A stretch of 64,000 nucleotides of DNA from Maratus speciosus (lineage: Eukaryota > Arthropoda > Arachnida > Araneae > Salticidae), in contig CAWVRF010001058.1 of the NCBI GenBank assembly GCA_963932465.1, positions 372,001 to 436,000 of the forward strand, given 5' to 3'. The notes beneath the pieces were generated by a model that saw only the letters and a program-made list of their open reading frames with translations, searched no databases and was not told the origin of the DNA. Shown here piece after piece: positions 39,592 through 52,990 of the stretch; the stretch's first letter is position 1, and every line of letters begins with the position of its first letter. The position numbers and the translations under genes were made by a program.

Positions 39592-39731
39592 ATTGTTAGA
39601 AAATTCATCAGAAAGGGTTACCGCATATAAAACACACAATATTTATGAATTGAATTCCGCTGCAGGGATCAAAATTAATTTCTTAATAAATAATAAAGCG
39701 AAACCGAATATATTGTTTCAACAATCAAAGC
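39592..39731 (+). repeat. Chimeric G/K monomer, second copy
   Basis: It has the same G front, 'gctgcagggatc' middle and 'tttcttaat' back as 36793-36932, but its start reads 'aaagggttacc'. Its left neighbour is an A monomer rather than F, so the chimera has been placed in a new context, apparently by a second exchange inside the duplicated block. Confidence 0.85.
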
Positions 39732-40151
39732 ATTGTTAGAAAATTCATCAGAAAGAGTTACCGCATATAAAACACGCAATATTTATGAATTGAATCCCGG
39801 TGCAGGGCTCAAAATTAATTTCTTAGTAAATAATAAAGCGAAACCGAATATATTGTTTCAACAATCAAAGCATTGTTAGAAAATTCATCAGAAAGAGTTA
39901 CCGCATATAAAACACGCAATATTTATGAATTGAATTCCGGTGCAGGGCTCAAAATTAATTTATTAATAAATAATAAAGCGAAACCGAATATATTGTTTCA
40001 ACAATCAAAGCATTGTTAGAAAATTCATCAGAAAGAGTTACCGCATATAAAAAAAGCAATATTTATGAATTGAATTCCGGTGCAGGGCTGAAAATTAATT
40101 TCTTAATAAATAATAAAGCGAAACCGAATATATTGTTTCAACAATCAAAGC

Positions 40152-40291
40152 ATTGTTAGAAAATTCATCAGAAAGAGTTACCGCATATAAAACACACAAT
40201 ATTTATGAATTGAATTCCGCTGCAGGGATCAAAATTAATTTCTTAATAAATAATAAAGCGAAACCGAATATATTGTTTCAACAATCAAAGC
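40152..40291 (+). repeat. Chimeric G/K monomer, third copy
   Basis: It lies exactly 3359 bp right of the founder copy and has the same neighbours (F on the left, C then K on the right). It is the direct duplicate of 36793-36932. Confidence 0.87.
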
Positions 40292-41411
40292 ATTGTTAGA
40301 AAATTCATCAGAAAGAGTTACCGCATATAAAACACGCAATATTTATGAATTGAATCCCGGTGCAGGGCTCAAAATTAATTTCTTAGTAAATAATAAAGCG
40401 AAACCGAATATATTGTTTCAACAATCAAAGCATTGTTAGAAAATTCATCAGAAAGAGTTACCGCATATAAAACACGCAATATTTATGAATTGAATTCCGC
40501 TGCAGGGCTCAAAATTAATTTATTAATAAATAATAAAGCGAAACCGAATATATTGTTTCAACAATCAAAGCATTGTTAGAAAATTCATCAGAAAGAGTTA
40601 CCGCATATAAAACACGCAATATTTATGAATTGAATCCCGGTGCAGGGCTCAAAATTAATTTCTTAGTAAATAATAAAGCGAAACCGAATATAATGTTTAA
40701 ACAATCAAAGCATTGTTAGAAAATTCATCAGAAAGAGTTATCGCATATAAAACACGCAATATTTATGAATTGAATTCCGGTGCAGGGCTGAAAAGTAATT
40801 TTTTAATAAATAATAAAGCGAAACCGAATATATCTTTTCAACAATGAAAGCATTGTTAGAAAATTCATCAGAAAGAGTTACCGCATATAAAAAAAGCAAT
40901 ATTTATGAATTGAATTCCGGTGCAGGGCTCAAAATTAATTTCTTAATAAATAATAAAGCGAAACCGAATATATTGTTTCAACAATCAAAGCATTGTTAGA
41001 AAATTCATCAGAAAGAGTTACCGCATATAAAACACGCAATATTTATGAATTGAATCCCGGTGCAGGGCTCAAAATTAATTTCTTAGTAAATAATAAAGCG
41101 AAACCGAATATATTGTTTAAACAATCAAAGCATTGTTAGAAAATTCATCAGAAAGAGTTATCGCATATAAAACACGCAATATTTATGAATTGAATTCCGG
41201 TGCAGGGCTGAAAAGTAAATTTTTAATAAATAATAAAGCGAAACCGAATATATTGTTTCAACAATGAAAGCATTGTTAGAAAATTCATCAGAAAGAGTTA
41301 CCGCATATAAAACACGCAATATTTATGAATTGAATTCCGGTGCAGGGCTCAAAATTAATTTATTAATAAATAATAAAGCGAAACCGAATATATTGTTTCA
41401 ACAATCAAAGC

Positions 41412-42390
41412 ATTGTTAGAAAATTCAACAGAATAAGTTACCGCATATAAAACATGCAATATTTATTTATTGATTTCCGGTGCACCGCTGAAAATTAATT
41501 TCTTAATAAATAATAAAGCGAAACCGAATATATTGTTTCAACAATCAAAGCATTGCTAGAAAATTCATCAGAAAGAGTTACCGCATATAAAACACGCAAT
41601 ATTTATGAATTGAATCCCGGTGCAGGGCTCAAAATTAATTTCTTAGTAAATAATAAAGCGAAACCGAATATATTGTTTAAACAATGAAAGCATTGTTAGA
41701 AAATTCATCAGAAAGAGTTACCGCATATAAAACACGCAATATTTATGAATTGAATTCCGGTGCAGGGCTCAAAATTAATTAATTAATAAATAATAAAGCG
41801 AAACCGAATATATTGTTTCAACAATCAAAGCATTGTTAGAAAATTCAACAGAAAGAGTTACCGCATATAAAACACGCAATATTTATTAATTGAATTCCGG
41901 TGCAGGGCTGAAAATTAATTTCTTAATAAATAATAAAGCGAAACCGAATATATTGTTTCAACAATCAAAGCATTGTTAGAAAATTCATCAGAAAGAGTTA
42001 CCGCATATAAAACACGCAATATTTATGAATTGAATTCCGGTGCAGGGCTGAAAATTAATTTCTTAATAAATAATAAAGCGAAACCGAATATATTGTTTCA
42101 ACAATCAAAGCATTGTTAGAAAATACAACAGAATGAGTTACCGCATATAAAACACGCAATATTTATTTATTGATTTCCGGTGCACCGCTGAAAATTAATT
42201 TCTTAATAAATAATAAAGCGAAACCGAATATATTGTTTCAACAATCAAAGCATTGTTAGAAAATTCATCAGAAAGAGTTACCTCATATAAAACACGCAAT
42301 ATTTATGAATTGATTTCCGGTGCAGGGCTGAAAATTAATTTCTTAATAAATAATAAAGCGAAACCGAATATATTGTTTAAACAATAAAGA
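41412..42390 (+). repeat. Terminal cassette D'-C-B'-P-A-D-E, copy 6
   Basis: Full seven-monomer form, 979 bp, including 'cattgctag' in its C monomer and 'gtttaaacaataaag' at its end. It is followed by O and, unusually, directly by M. No complete cassette of this kind is seen further right, although D plus an E monomer recur at 53840 and 55229. Confidence 0.86.
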
Positions 42391-45300
42391 ATTGTTAGAA
42401 TATTCATCAGAAAGAGTTACCGCATATAAAACACGCAATATTTATGAATTGAATTCCGGTGCAGGGCTGAAAATTAATTTCTTAATAAATAATAAACCGA
42501 AACCGAATATATTGTTTCTACAATCAAAGCATTGTTAGAAAATTCATCAGAAAGAGTTACCGCATATAAAACACCTAATATTTATAAATTGAATTCCGGT
42601 GCAGGGCTGAAAATTAATTTCTTAATAAATAATAAAGCGAAACCGAATATATTGTTTCAACAATCAAAGCATTGTTAGAAAATTCATCAGAAAGAGTTAC
42701 CGCATATAAAACACGCAATATTTATGAATTGAATTCCGGTGCTGGGCTGAAAATTAATTTCTTAATAAATAATAAAGCGAAACCGAATATATTGTTTCAA
42801 CAATCAAAGCATTGTTAGAAAATTCATCAGAAAGGGTTACCGCATATAAAACACGCAATATTTATGAATTGAATTCCGCTGCAGGGCTCAAAATTAATTT
42901 ATTAATAAATAATAAAGCGAAACCGAATATATTGTTTCAACAATCAAAGCATTGTTAGAAAATTCATCAGAAAGAGTTATCGCATATAAAACACGCAATA
43001 TTTATGAAGTGCATTCCGGTGCAGGGCTGAAAAGTAATTTTTTAATAAATAATAAAGCGAAACCGAATATATTGTTTCAACAATGAAAGCATTGTTAGAA
43101 AATTCATCAGAAAGAGTTACCGCATATAAAACACGCAATATTTATGAATTGAATTCCGGTGCAGGGCTCAAAATTAATTTATTAATAAATAATAAAGCGA
43201 AACCGAATATATTGTTTCAACAATCAAAGCATTGTTAGAAAATTCATCAGAAAGAGTTACCGCATATAAAACACGCAATATTTATGAATTGAATTCCGGT
43301 GCAGGGCTGAAAATTAATTTCTTAATAAATAATAAAGCGAAACCGAATATATTGTTTCAACAATCAAAGCATTGTTAGAAAATACAACAGAATGAGTTAC
43401 CGCATATAAAACACGCAATATTTATTTATTGATTTCCGGTGCACCGCTGACAATTAATTTCTTAATAAATAATAAAGCGAAACCGAATATATTGTTTCAA
43501 CAATCAAAGCATTGTTAGAAAATTCATCAGAAAGAGTTACCTCATATAAAACACGCAATATTTATGAATTGAATTCCGGTGCAGGGCTCAAAATTAATTT
43601 ATTAATAAATAATAAAGCGAAACCGAATATATTGTTTCAACAATCAAAGCATTGTTAGAAAATTATTCAGAAAGAGTTACCGCATATAAGACACGCAATA
43701 TTTATGAATTGAATTCCGGTGCGGGGCTCAAAATTAATTTATTAATATATAATAAAGCGAAACCGAATATATTGTTTCAACAATCAAAGCATTGTTAGAA
43801 AATTCATCAGAAAGAGTTACCGCATATAAAACACGCAATATTTATGAATTGAATTCCGGTGCAGGGCTCAAAATTAATTTATTAATAAATAATAAAGTGA
43901 AACCGAATATATTGTTTCAACAATCAAAGCATTGTTAGAAAATTCATCAGAAAGAGTTACCGCATATAAAAAAAGCAATATTTATGAATTGAATTCCGGT
44001 GCAGGGCTGAAAATTAATTTCTTAATAAATAATAAAGCGAAACCGAATATATTGTTTCAACAATCAAAGCATTGTTAGAAAATTCATCAGAAAGAGTTAC
44101 CGCATATAAAACACACAATATTTATGAATTGAATTCCGGTGCAGGGCTGAAAATTAATTTCTTAATAAATAATAAAGCGAAACCGAATATATTGTTTCAA
44201 CAATCAAAGCATTGTTAGAAAATTTATCAGAAAGAGTTACCGCATATAAAACACGCAATATTTATGAATTGATTTCCGGTGCAGGGCTGAAAATTAATTT
44301 CCTAATAAATAATAAAGCGAAACCGAATATATTGTTTCAACAATCAAAGCATTGTTAGAAAATTCATCAGAAAGAGTTACCGCATATAAAACACGCAATA
44401 TTTATGAATTGAATTCCGCTACAGGGCTCAAAATTAATTTATTAATAAATAATAAAGCGAAACCGAATATATTGTTTCAACAATCAAATCATTGTTAGAA
44501 AATTCATCAGAAAGAGTTACCGCATATAAAACACGCAATATTTATGAATTGAATCCCGGTGCAGGGCTCAAAATTAATTTCTTAGTAAATAATAAAGCGA
44601 AACCGAATATATTGTTTCAACAATCAAAGCATTGTTAGAAAATTCATCAGAAAGAGTTACCGCATATAAAACACGCAATATTTATGAATTGAATTCCGCT
44701 GCAGGGCTCAAAATTAATTTATTAATAAATAATAAAGCGAAACCGAATATATTGTTTCAACAATCAAAGCATTGTTAGAAAATTCATCAGAAAGAGTTAC
44801 CGCATATAAAACACGCAATATTTATGAATTGAATCCCGGTGCAGGGCTCAAAATTAATTTCTTAGTAAATAATAAAGCGAAACCGAATATATTGTTTAAA
44901 CAATCAAAGCATTGTTAGAAAATTCATCAGAAAGAGTTATCGCATATAAAACACGCAATATTTATGAATTGAATTCCGGTGCAGGGCTGAAAAGTAATTT
45001 TTTAATAAATAATAAAGCGAAACCGAATATATTGTTTCAACAATGAAAGCATTGTTAGAAAATTCATCATAAAGAGTTACCGCATATAAAAAAAGCAATA
45101 TTTATGAATTGAATTCCGGTGCAGGGCTCAAAATTAATTTCTTAATAAATAATAAAGCGAAACCGAATATATTGTTTCAACAATCAAAGCATTGTTAGAA
45201 AATTCATCAGAAAGAGTTACCGCATATAAAACACGCAATATTTATGAATTGAATCCCGGTGCAGGGCTCAAAATTAATTTCTTAGTAAATAATAAAGCGA

Positions 45301-47549
45301 AACCGAATATATTGTTTAAACAATCAAAGCATTGTTAGAAAATTCATCAGAAAGAGTTATCGCATATAAAACACGCAATATTTATGAATTGAATTCCGGT
45401 GCAGGGCTGAAAAGTAAATTTTTAATAAATAATAAAGCGAAACCGAATATATTGTTTCAACAATGAAAGCATTGTTAGAAAATTCATCAGAAAGAGTTAC
45501 CGCATATAAAACACGCAATATTTATGAATTGAATTCCGGTGCAGGGCTCAAAATTAATTTATTAATAAATAATAAAGCGAAACCGAATATATTGTTTCAA
45601 CAATCAAAGCCTTGTTAGAAAATTCATCAGAAAGAGTTACCGCATATAAGACACGCACTATTTATGAATTGAATTCCGGTGCAGGGCTCAAAATTAATTT
45701 ATTAATAAATAATAAAGCGAAACCGAATATATTGTTTCAACAATCAAAGCATTGTTAGAAAATTCATCAGAAAGAGTTACCGCATATAAAACACGCAATA
45801 TTTATGAATTGAATTCCGGTGCAGGGCTCAAAATTAATTTATTAATAAATAATAAAGCGAAACCGAATATATTGTTTCAACAATCAAAGCATTGTTAGAA
45901 AATTCATCAGAAAGAGTTACCGCATATAAAAAAAGCAATATTTATGAATTGAATTCCGGTGCAGGGCTGAAAATTAATTTCTTAATAAATAATAATGCGA
46001 AACCGAATATATTGTTTCAACAATCAAAGCATTGTTAGAAAATTCATCAGAAAGAGTTACCGCATATAAAACACACAATATTTATGAATTGAATTCCGGT
46101 GCAGGGCTGAAAATTAATTTCTTAATAAATAATAAAGCGAAACCGAATATATTGTTTCAACAATCAAAGCATTGTTAGAAAATTCATCAGAAAGAGTTAT
46201 CGCATATAAAACACGCAATATTTATGAATTGAATTCCGGTGCAGGGCTGAAAAGTAATTTTTTAATAAATAATAAAGCGAAACCGAATATATTGTTTCAA
46301 CAATGAAAGCATTGTTAGAAAATTCATCAGAAAGAGTTACCGCATATAAAACACGCAATATTTATGAATTGAATTCCGGTGCAGGGCTTAAAATTAATTT
46401 ATTAATAAATAATAAAGCGAAACCGAATATATTGTTTCAACAATCAAAGCATTGTTAGAAAATTCAACAGAATGAGTTACCGCATATAAAACACGCAATA
46501 TTTATGAATTGAATTCCGGTTCAGGGCTGAAAAGTAATTTCTTAATAAATAATAAAGCGAAACCGAATATATTGTTTCAACAATCAAAGCATTGTTAGAA
46601 AATTCATCAGAAAGAGTTACCGCATATAAAACACGCAATATTTATGAATTGAATTCCGGTGCAGGGCTGAAAATTAATTTCTTAATAAATAATAAAGCGA
46701 AACCGAATATATTGTTTCAACAATCAAAGCATTGTTAGAAAATTCATCAGAAAGAGTTACCGCATATAAAACACGCAATATTTATGAATTGAATTCCGGT
46801 GCAGGGCTGAAAATTAATTTCTTAATAAATAATAAAGCGAAACCGAATATATTGTTTCAACAATCAAAGCATTGTTAAAAAATTCATCAGAAAGAGTTAC
46901 CGCATATAAAACACGCAATATTTATGAATTGAATTCCGGTGTAGGGCTCAAAATTAATTTATTAATAAATAATAAAGCAAAACCGAATATATTGTTTCAA
47001 CAATCAAAGCATTGTTAGAAAATTCATCAGAAAGAGTTACCGCATATAAAACACGCAATATTTATGAATTGAATCCCGGTGCAGGGCTCAAAATTAATTT
47101 CTTAGTAAATAATAAAGCGAAACCGAATATATTGTTTAAACAATCAAAGCATTGTTAGAAAATTCATCAGAAAGAGTTACCGCATATAAAACACGCAATA
47201 TTTATGAATTGAATTCCGGTGCAGGGCCCAAAATTAATTTATTAATAAATAATAAAGCGAAACCGAATATATTGTTTCAACAATCAAAGCATTGTTAGAA
47301 AATTCAACAGAATGAGTTACCGCATATAAGACACGCAATATTTATGAATTGAATTCCGGTGCAGGGCTGAAAATTAATTTCTTAATAAATAATAAAGCGA
47401 AACCGAATATATTGTTTCAACAATCAAAGCATTGTTAGAAAATTCATCAGAAAGAGTTACCGCATATAAAACACGCAATATTTATGAATTGAATTCCGGT
47501 GCAGGTCTGAAAATTAATTTCTTAATAAATAATAAAGCGAAACCGAATA

Positions 47550-50500
47550 TATTGTTTAAACAAACAAAGCATTGTTAGAAAATTCATCAGAAAGAGTTAC
47601 CGCATATAAAACACGCAATATTTATGAATTGAATTCCGGTGCAGGGCTGAAAATTAATTTTTTAATAAATAATAAAAAGAAACCGAATATATTGTTTCAA
47701 CAATGAAAGCATTGTTAGAAAATTCATCAGAAAGAGTTACCGCATATAAAACACGCAATATTTATGAATTGAATTCCGGTGCAGGGCTCAAAATTAATTT
47801 ATTAATAAATAATAAAGCGAAACCGAATATATTGTTTCAACAATCAAAGCATTGTTAGAAAATTCAACAGAATGAGTTACCGCATATAAAACACGCAATA
47901 TTTATGAATTGAATTCCGGTTCAGGGCTGAAAATTAATTTCTTAATAAATAATAAACCCAAACCGAATATATTGTTTCAACAATCAAAGCATTGTTAGAA
48001 AATTCATCAGAAAGAGTTACCGCATATAAAACACGCAATATTTATGAATTGAATTCCGGTGCAGGGCTGAAAATTAATTTCTTAATAAATAATAAAGCGA
48101 AACCGAATATATTGTTTCAACAATCAAAGCATTGTTAGAAAATTCATCAGAAAGAGTTACCGCATATAAAACACGCAATATTTATGAATTGAATTCCGGT
48201 GCAGGGCTCAAAATTAATTTATTAATAAATAATAAAGCGAAACCGAATATATTGTTTCAACAATCAAAGCATTGTTAGAAAATTCATCAGAAAGAGTTAC
48301 CGCATATAAAACACGCAATATTTATGAATTGAATCCCGGTGCAGGGCTCAAAATTAATTTCTTAGTAAATAATAAAGCGAAACCGAATATATTGTTTAAA
48401 CAATCAAAGCATTGTTAGAAAATTCATCAGAAAGAGTTACCGCATATAAAACACGCAATATTTATGAATTGAATTCCGGTGCAGGTCCCAAAATTAATTT
48501 ATTAATAAATAATAAAGCGAAACCGAATATATTGTTTCAACAATCAAAGCATTGTTAGAAAATTCAACAGAATGAGTTACCGCACATAAGACACGCAATA
48601 TTTATGAATTGAATTCCGGTGCAGGGCTGAAAATTAATTTCTTAATAAATAATAAAGCGAAACCGAATATATTGTTTCAACAATCAAAGCATTGTTAGAA
48701 AATTCATCAGAAAGAGTTACCGCATATAAAACACGCAATATTTATGAATTGAATCCCGGTGCAGGGCTCAAAATTAATTTCTTAGTAAATAATAAAGCGA
48801 AACCGAATATATTGTTTAAACAAACAAAGCATTGTTAGAAAATTCATCAGAAAGAGTTACCGCATATAAAACACGCAATATTTATGAATTGAATTCCGGT
48901 GCAGGGCTGAAAATTAATTTTTTAATAAATAATAAAAAGAAACCGAATATATTGTTTCAACAATGAAAGCATTGTTAGAAAATTCATCAGAAAGAGTTAC
49001 CGCATATAAAACACGCAATATTTATGAATTGAATTCCGGTGCAGGGCTGAAAATTAATTTCTTAATAAATAATAAAGCGAAACCGAATATATTGTTTCAA
49101 CAATCAAAGCATTGTTAGAAAATTCATCAGAAAGAGTTACGGCATATAAAACACGCAATATTTATGAATTGAATTCCGGTGCAGGGCTCAAAATTAATTT
49201 ATTAATAAATAATAAAGCGAAACCGAATATATTGTTTCAACAATCAAAGCATTGTTAGAAAATTCATCAGAAAGAGTTACCGCATATAAAACACGCAATA
49301 TTTATGAATTGAATCCCGGTGCAGGGCTCAAAATTAATTTCTTAGTAAATAATAAAGCGAAACCGAATATATTGTTTAAACAATCAAAGCATTGTTAGAA
49401 AATTCATCAGAAAGAGTTACCGCATATAAAACACGCAATATTTATGAATTGAATTCCGGTGCAGGTCCCAAAATTAATTTATTAATAAATAATAAAGCGA
49501 AACCGAATATATTGTTTCAACAATCAAAGCATTGTTAGAAAATTCAACAGAATGAGTTACCGCACATAAGACACGCAATATTTATGAATTGAATTCCGGT
49601 GCAGGGCTGAAAATTAATTTCTTAATAAATAATAAAGCGAAACCGAATATATTGTTTCAACAATCAAAGCATTGTTAGAAAATTCATCAGAAAGAGTTAC
49701 CGCATATAAAACACGCAATATTTATGAATTGAATTCCGGTGCAGGCCTGAAAATTAATTTCTTAATAAATAATAAAGCGAAACCGAATATATTGTTTCAA
49801 CAATAAAAGCATTGTTAGAAAATTCATCAGAAAGAGTTACCGCATATAAAACACGCAATATTTATGAATTGAATTCCGGTGCAGGGCTCAAAATTAATTT
49901 ATTAATAAATAATAAAGCGAAACCGAATATATTGTTTCAACAATCAAAGCATTGTTAGAAAATTCATCAGAAAGAGTTACCGCGTATAAAACACGCAATA
50001 TTTATGAATTGAATTCCGCTGCAGGGCTCAAAATTAATTTATTAATAAATAATAAAGCGAAACCGAATATATTGTTTCAACAATCAGAGCATTGATAGAA
50101 AATTCATCAGAAAGAGTTACCGCATATAAAACACGCAATATTTATGAATTGAATCCCGGTGCAGGGCTCAAAATTAATTTCTTAGTAAATAATAAAGCGA
50201 AACCGAATATATTGTTTAAACAAACAAAGCATTGTTAGAAAATTCATCAGAAAGAGTTACCGCATATAAAACACGCAATATTTATGAATTGAATTCCGGT
50301 GCAGGGCTGAAAATTAATTTTTTAATAAATAATAAAAAGAAACCGAATATATTGTTTCAACAATGAAAGCATTGTTTTAAAATTCATCAGAAAGAGTTAC
50401 CGCATATGAAACACGCAATATTTATGAATTGAATTCCGGTGCAGGGCTGAAAATTAATTTCTTAATAAATAATAAAGCGAAACCGAATATATTGTTTCAA

Positions 50501-52990
50501 CAATCAAAGCACTGTTAGAAAATTCATCAGAAAGAGTTACCGCAAATAAAACACGCAATTGAATTCCGCTGTAGGGCTCAAAATTAATTTATTAATAAAT
50601 AATAAAGCGAAACCGAATATATTGTTTCAACAATCAAAGCATTGTTAGAAAATTCATCAGAAAGAGTTACCGCATATAAAACACGCAATATTTATGAATT
50701 GAATCCCGGTGCAGGGCTCAAAATTAATTTCTTAGTAAATAATAAAGCGAAACCGAATATATTGTTTAAACAATGAAGGCATTGTTAGAAATTCATCAGA
50801 AAGAGTTACCGCATATAAAACACGCAATATTTATGAATTGAATTCCGGTGCAGGGCTCAAAATTAATTAATTAATAAATAATAAAGCGAAACCGAATATA
50901 TTGTTTCAACAATCAAAGCATTGTTAGAAAATTCAACAGAAAGAGTTACCGCATATAAAACACGCAATATTTATGAATTGAATTCCGGTGCAGGGCTGAA
51001 AATTAATTTCTTAATAAATAATAAAGCGAAACCGAATATATTGTTTCAACAATCAAAGCATTGTTAGAAAATTCATCAGAAAGAGTTACCGAATATAAAA
51101 CACGCAATATTTATGAATTGAATTCCGGTGCAGGGCTGAAAATTAATTTCTTAATAAATAATAAAGCGAAACCGAATATATTGTTTCAACAATCAAAGCA
51201 TTGTTAGAAAATTCATCAGAAAGAGTTACCGCATATAAAACACGCAATATTTATGAATTGAATTCCGGTGCAGGGCTCAAAATTAATTTATTAATAAATA
51301 ATAAAGCGAAACCGAATATATTGTTTCAACAATCAAAGCATTGTTAGAAAATTCATCAGAAAGAGTTACCGCATATAAAACACGCAATATTTATGAATTG
51401 AATCCCGGTGCAGGGCTCAAAATTAATTTCTTAGTAAATAATAAAGCGAAACCGAATATATTGTTTAAACAAACAAAGCATTGTTAGAAAATTCATCAGA
51501 AAGAGTTACCGCATATAAAACACGCAATATTTATGAATTGAATTCCGGTGCAGGGCTGAAAATTAATTTTTTAATAAATAATAAAAAGAAACCGAATATA
51601 TTGTTTCAACAATGAAAGCATTGTTAGAAAATTCATCAGAAAGAGTTACCGCATATAAAACACGCAATATTTATGAATTGAATTCCGGTGCAGGGCTCAA
51701 AATTAATTTATTAATAAATAATAAAGCGAAACCGAATATATTGTTTCAACAATCAAAGCATTGTTAGAAAATTCAACAGAATGAGTTACCGCATATAAAA
51801 CACGCAATATTTATGAATTGAATTCCGGTTCAGGGCTGAAAATTAATTTCTTAATAAATAATAAAGCCAGACCGAATATATTGTTTCAACAATCAAAGCA
51901 TTGTTAGAAAATTCATCAGAAAGAGTTACCGCATATAAAACACGCAATATTTATGAATTGAATTCCGGTGCAGGGCTGAAAATTAATTTCTTAATAAATA
52001 ATAAAGCGAAACCGAATATATTGTTTCAACAATCAAAGCATTGTTAGAAAATTCATCAGAAAGAGTTACCGCATATAAAACACGCAATATTTATGAATTG
52101 AATTCCGGTGCAGGGCTCAAAATTAATTTATAAATAAATAATAAAGCGAAACCGAATATATTGTTTCAACAATCAAAGCATTGTTAGAAAATTCATCAGA
52201 AAGAGTTACCGCATATAAAACACGCAATATTTATGAATTGAATCCCGGTGCAGGGCTCAAAATTAATTTCTTAGTAAATAATAAAGCGAAACCGAATATA
52301 TTGTTTAAACAATCAAAGCATTGTTAGAAAATTCATCAGAAAGAGTTACCGCATATAAAACACGCAATATTTATGAATTGAATTCCGGTGCAGGTCCCAA
52401 AATTAATTTATTAATAAATAATAAAGCGAAACCGAATATATTGTTTCAACAATCAAAGCATTGTTAGAAAATTCAACAGAATGAGTTACCGCACATAAGA
52501 CACGCAATATTTATGAATTGAATTCCGGTGCAGGGCTGAAAATTAATTTCTTAGTAAATAATAAAGCGAAACCGAATATATTGTTTAAACAATGAAAGCA
52601 TTGTTAGAAAATTCATCAGAAAGAGTTACCGCATATAAAACACGCAATATTTATGAATTGAATTCCGGTGCAGGGCTCAAAATTAATTAATTAATGAATA
52701 ATAAAGCGAAACCGAATATATTGTTTCAACAATCAAAGCATTGTTAGAAAATTCATCACAAAGAGTTACCGCATATAAAACACGCAATATTTATGAATTG
52801 AATCCCGGTGCAGGGCTCAAAATTAATTTCTTAGTAAATAATAAAGCGAAACCGAATATATTGTTTAAACAAACAAAGCATTGTTAGAAAATTCATCAGA
52901 AAGAGTTACCGCATATAAAACACGCAATATTTATGAATTGAATTCCGGTGCAGGGCTGAAAATTAATTTTTTAATAAATAATAAGAAGAA
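47550..52990 (+). repeat. N-rich subregion
   Basis: Runs in the order C or A with 'gtttaaacaaacaaag', then N ('taattttttaat', 'aataaaaagaaacc', 'caatgaaag'), then B or A, recur at about 47.6, 48.8, 50.2, 51.5 and 52.9 kb. Between them lie 'ctgaaaatt' A monomers with 'cggttcaggg', and the B-then-A pair marked 'gcaggtccca' and 'cacataagacac' (48480, 49460, 52390). Three L monomers are nearby. Nothing left of 47.5 kb has the N changes, so this appears to be a locally born subfamily. Confidence 0.82.
50511..50640 (+). repeat. 130-bp L monomer, copy 2
   Basis: It has the same 10-bp deletion and linked changes as copy 1, about 49 kb away. Its left neighbour is again a 'catatgaaac' A monomer and its right neighbour a C monomer with 'gtttaaacaatg', so at least a three-monomer block was transferred together. 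Confidence 0.95.

Larger units (their letters stand above)
36510..39869 (+). repeat. 3359-bp tandem duplication, left copy (24 monomers)
   Basis: The order B, F, G/K chimera, C, K, C 'ataatg', J 'atatctttt', F, C, J, B, terminal cassette, O, A, M, A, chimera, C is followed by the same order from about 39870. The markers 'atatctttt' at 37471 and 40830 and the E junctions at 39023 and 42382 are both 3359 bp apart (24 x 140 minus 1). The boundaries are approximate because the joins lie within similar monomers. Confidence 0.85.
29795..42390 (+). repeat. Super-unit 2, 90 monomers, 12596 bp
   Basis: The head is O, A, M, A, C, J, B, A, D, 'cctcat' B, I ('aaattattcag'), B, F, G, H ('tttcctaat'), K ('gctacaggg'), C, then F, C, J, B, 'aagccttgtt', I-like, B, F, G, J and B ('gcttaaaa'). 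Relative to super-unit 1 it has lost K near the head, three monomers (K, C, J) near 32170 and three more (H, K, C) near 33300, seen as offset steps 12459, 12319, 11899 and 11479. It has gained a 3359-bp tandem duplication at the right. It contains two E junctions, at 39023 and 42382. Confidence 0.8.
39870..42860 (+). repeat. 3359-bp tandem duplication, right copy
   Basis: It repeats the left copy and continues past the E junction at 42382 through O, M, A with 'gtgctggg' and a monomer with 'aaagggttacc'. One A monomer between O and M has been lost, so the spacing of 'tgctggg' is 3219 bp (39521 to 42740) instead of 3359. After the 'aaaggg' front this copy returns to ordinary K sequence, while the left copy goes into the chimeric monomer. 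Confidence 0.83.
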
